A stretch of DNA of 64,000 nt from CAVZVW01 sp963778845. Lineage in GTDB: Bacteria; Actinomycetota; Actinomycetes; Actinomycetales; Kineosporiaceae. Positions 63,162 through 64,000 of the stretch are shown piece after piece (positions within the stretch are counted from its first letter, which is position 1; each line of letters starts with the position of its first letter). Position numbers and translations under genes: made by a program. The stretch is from contig CAVZVW010000009.1 of NCBI GenBank assembly GCA_963778845.1, positions 930,001 to 994,000 of the forward strand. The letters run 5' to 3'. The notes below the pieces were generated by a model, which had not been told where the DNA came from, made no database searches, and was given only the letters and a program-made list of their open reading frames with translations.

Positions 63162-64000
63162 ATGGCGACGATGATGGGCGAGCTCGGCGCGTGGCAACGA
63201 GCCGCGGACCTGTCACCGGCGTTCGCCCAGGGCGTGGAACGGCTCGGCTACGGCGCCGTCTGGATCGGGGGCTCCCCGGGGGGCGACCTGCGCCTCGCCG
63301 AGGACCTGCTGGACGCGACGACGTCGCTGGTCGTCGCCACCGGCATCGTGAACATCTGGAAGGACGACGCCAAGCCGATCGCGGCGGCCTGGCACCGGAT
63401 CGAGAAGCGGCATCCCGGGCGGTTCGTGCTCGGGGTCGGCGTCGGCCACCCGGAGGCCGTCGGCGAGCGCTACACCACGCCGTACGAGGCCCTGCAGCGG
63501 TATCTCGACGACCTCGACGACGACGCCGTCCCAAGCTCTCAACGCGTCCTCGCCGCCCTCGGCCCGCGGGTGCTGCGGCTGTCGGCGCAGCGCAGCGCGG
63601 GTGCCCACCCGTACCTGACGACACCGGGTCACACCCGAAGCGCCAGAGAGGTCCTGGGCTCCGGCCCGCTCCTGGCGCCGGAGCAGAAGTTGGTGCTCGA
63701 CACCGACCCGCTGCGCGCCCGGGCCCTCGGACGGGCGTCCTTCGCCAGCCCCTACCTGTCGCTGGTGAACTACACGAACAACCTGCGACGGCTCGGCTAC
63801 ACCGACGCCGACCTCGCCGACGGTGGCAGCGACCGGCTGGTCGACGCCCTCCTGGCTCACGGGGACGACGCGACCGCGGCGGCGCGGGTCACCGAGCATC
63901 TGCAGGCCGGCGCAGACCATGTGGCCGTCCAGCTGCTGGCCGCACCCGGCGACGACCTGCTCGACGGCTACCGGCGACTGGCCGAGGTGCTCATCGCCTG
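63162..64000 (+). CDS. TIGR03620-type LLM (F420-dependent) oxidoreductase, stop codon cut by window end
   Basis: A 279-residue luciferase-like flavin/F420 oxidoreductase. The barrel reads FAQGVERLGYGAVWIGGSPGGD, ATGIVNIWKDDAKPIAAAWH and HPGRFVLGVGVGHPEAVG. The last visible codon is Ala followed by TG, so the stop lies at the window edge and the protein is essentially complete. It starts 37 bases after the QueA-like gene at ATG 63162, after GGAGG. Substrate unknown; F420 rather than FMN is suggested by the family. Confidence 0.88.
   Translation, partial: MATMMGELGAWQRAADLSPAFAQGVERLGYGAVWIGGSPGGDLRLAEDLLDATTSLVVATGIVNIWKDDAKPIAAAWHRIEKRHPGRFVLGVGVGHPEAVGERYTTPYEALQRYLDDLDDDAVPSSQRVLAALGPRVLRLSAQRSAGAHPYLTTPGHTRSAREVLGSGPLLAPEQKLVLDTDPLRARALGRASFASPYLSLVNYTNNLRRLGYTDADLADGGSDRLVDALLAHGDDATAAARVTEHLQAGADHVAVQLLAAPGDDLLDGYRRLAEVLIA

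Overview
The window comes from the chromosome of a high-GC Gram-positive bacterium (Actinomycetota). Evidence is the very high third-position GC, frequent GTG starts and GTGA/ATGA stop-start overlaps, a tandem clpP1-clpP2 pair ahead of clpX, the ileS-folC-DUF4233-ndk order, an actinobacterial ileS T-box leader, SigE-type sigma factors and F420/deazaflavin-type enzymes. The genus cannot be fixed from the sequence.

Region 1 (1-15.2 kb) is a conserved housekeeping block read entirely leftwards: tig, clpP1, clpP2, clpX, valS, ileS (behind a T-box), folC, DUF4233, ndk and a TIGR03960-type radical SAM protein. It handles nascent-chain folding, ATP-dependent proteolysis, tRNA charging, folate polyglutamylation and NTP balancing. 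Its gaps hold unusual repeats: a 30-bp tandem array, a 12-bp array, two copies of a long hairpin element, and a 33-bp inverted duplication that brackets the ndk start codon. Two tRNA genes (Pro-TGG, Gly-TCC) at 15.6-15.9 kb mark the change to accessory content.

Region 2 (16-31.5 kb) holds a DUF1326-DUF2182-DUF1326 operon, an old-yellow-enzyme/FAD fusion oxidoreductase, a P-type ATPase with non-canonical membrane motifs next to a PPK2 polyphosphate kinase, an unrecognised 378-residue protein, two small or membrane proteins, an MFS transporter and a MalT-like LuxR regulator.

Region 3 (31.6-50 kb) is a copper/persulfide/arsenic zone: a cupredoxin lipoprotein, an AhpD-like protein, two rhodaneses, a DUF2892 membrane protein, a Met-rich DUF2202 protein with an adjacent two-component system, a GSA-aminomutase-like enzyme, a sigma factor with a membrane partner, CopA, and a divergent arsenic cluster (two stand-alone ArsC phosphatase-type reductases, an ArsR-ArsC fusion, a MIP channel, ArsR, an ArsP-like permease, a small thioredoxin, ACR3, DUF2180). 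Near-identical ATACCC...GGGTAT palindromes overlap the promoters of the AhpD-like, rhodanese, DUF2892 and copA genes. They suggest one CsoR/CstR-type regulon whose repressor lies outside the window.

Region 4 (50-64 kb) is a mix of small-molecule oxidoreductases, short-chain dehydrogenases, VOC proteins, a DMT exporter, a second sigma-factor/membrane-partner pair, OsmC, a divergent QueA homologue and an LLM flavoprotein truncated by the window edge.

Caution: at least eight genes (ileS three times, DUF4233, DUF1326, hemL-like, ArsR-ArsC, MIP, a nitroreductase, an SDR) are broken by single-base frameshifts. Because ileS is essential, uncorrected sequencing errors are the simplest explanation. 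These genes are typed 'pseudogene' but described as the protein they would encode once repaired.
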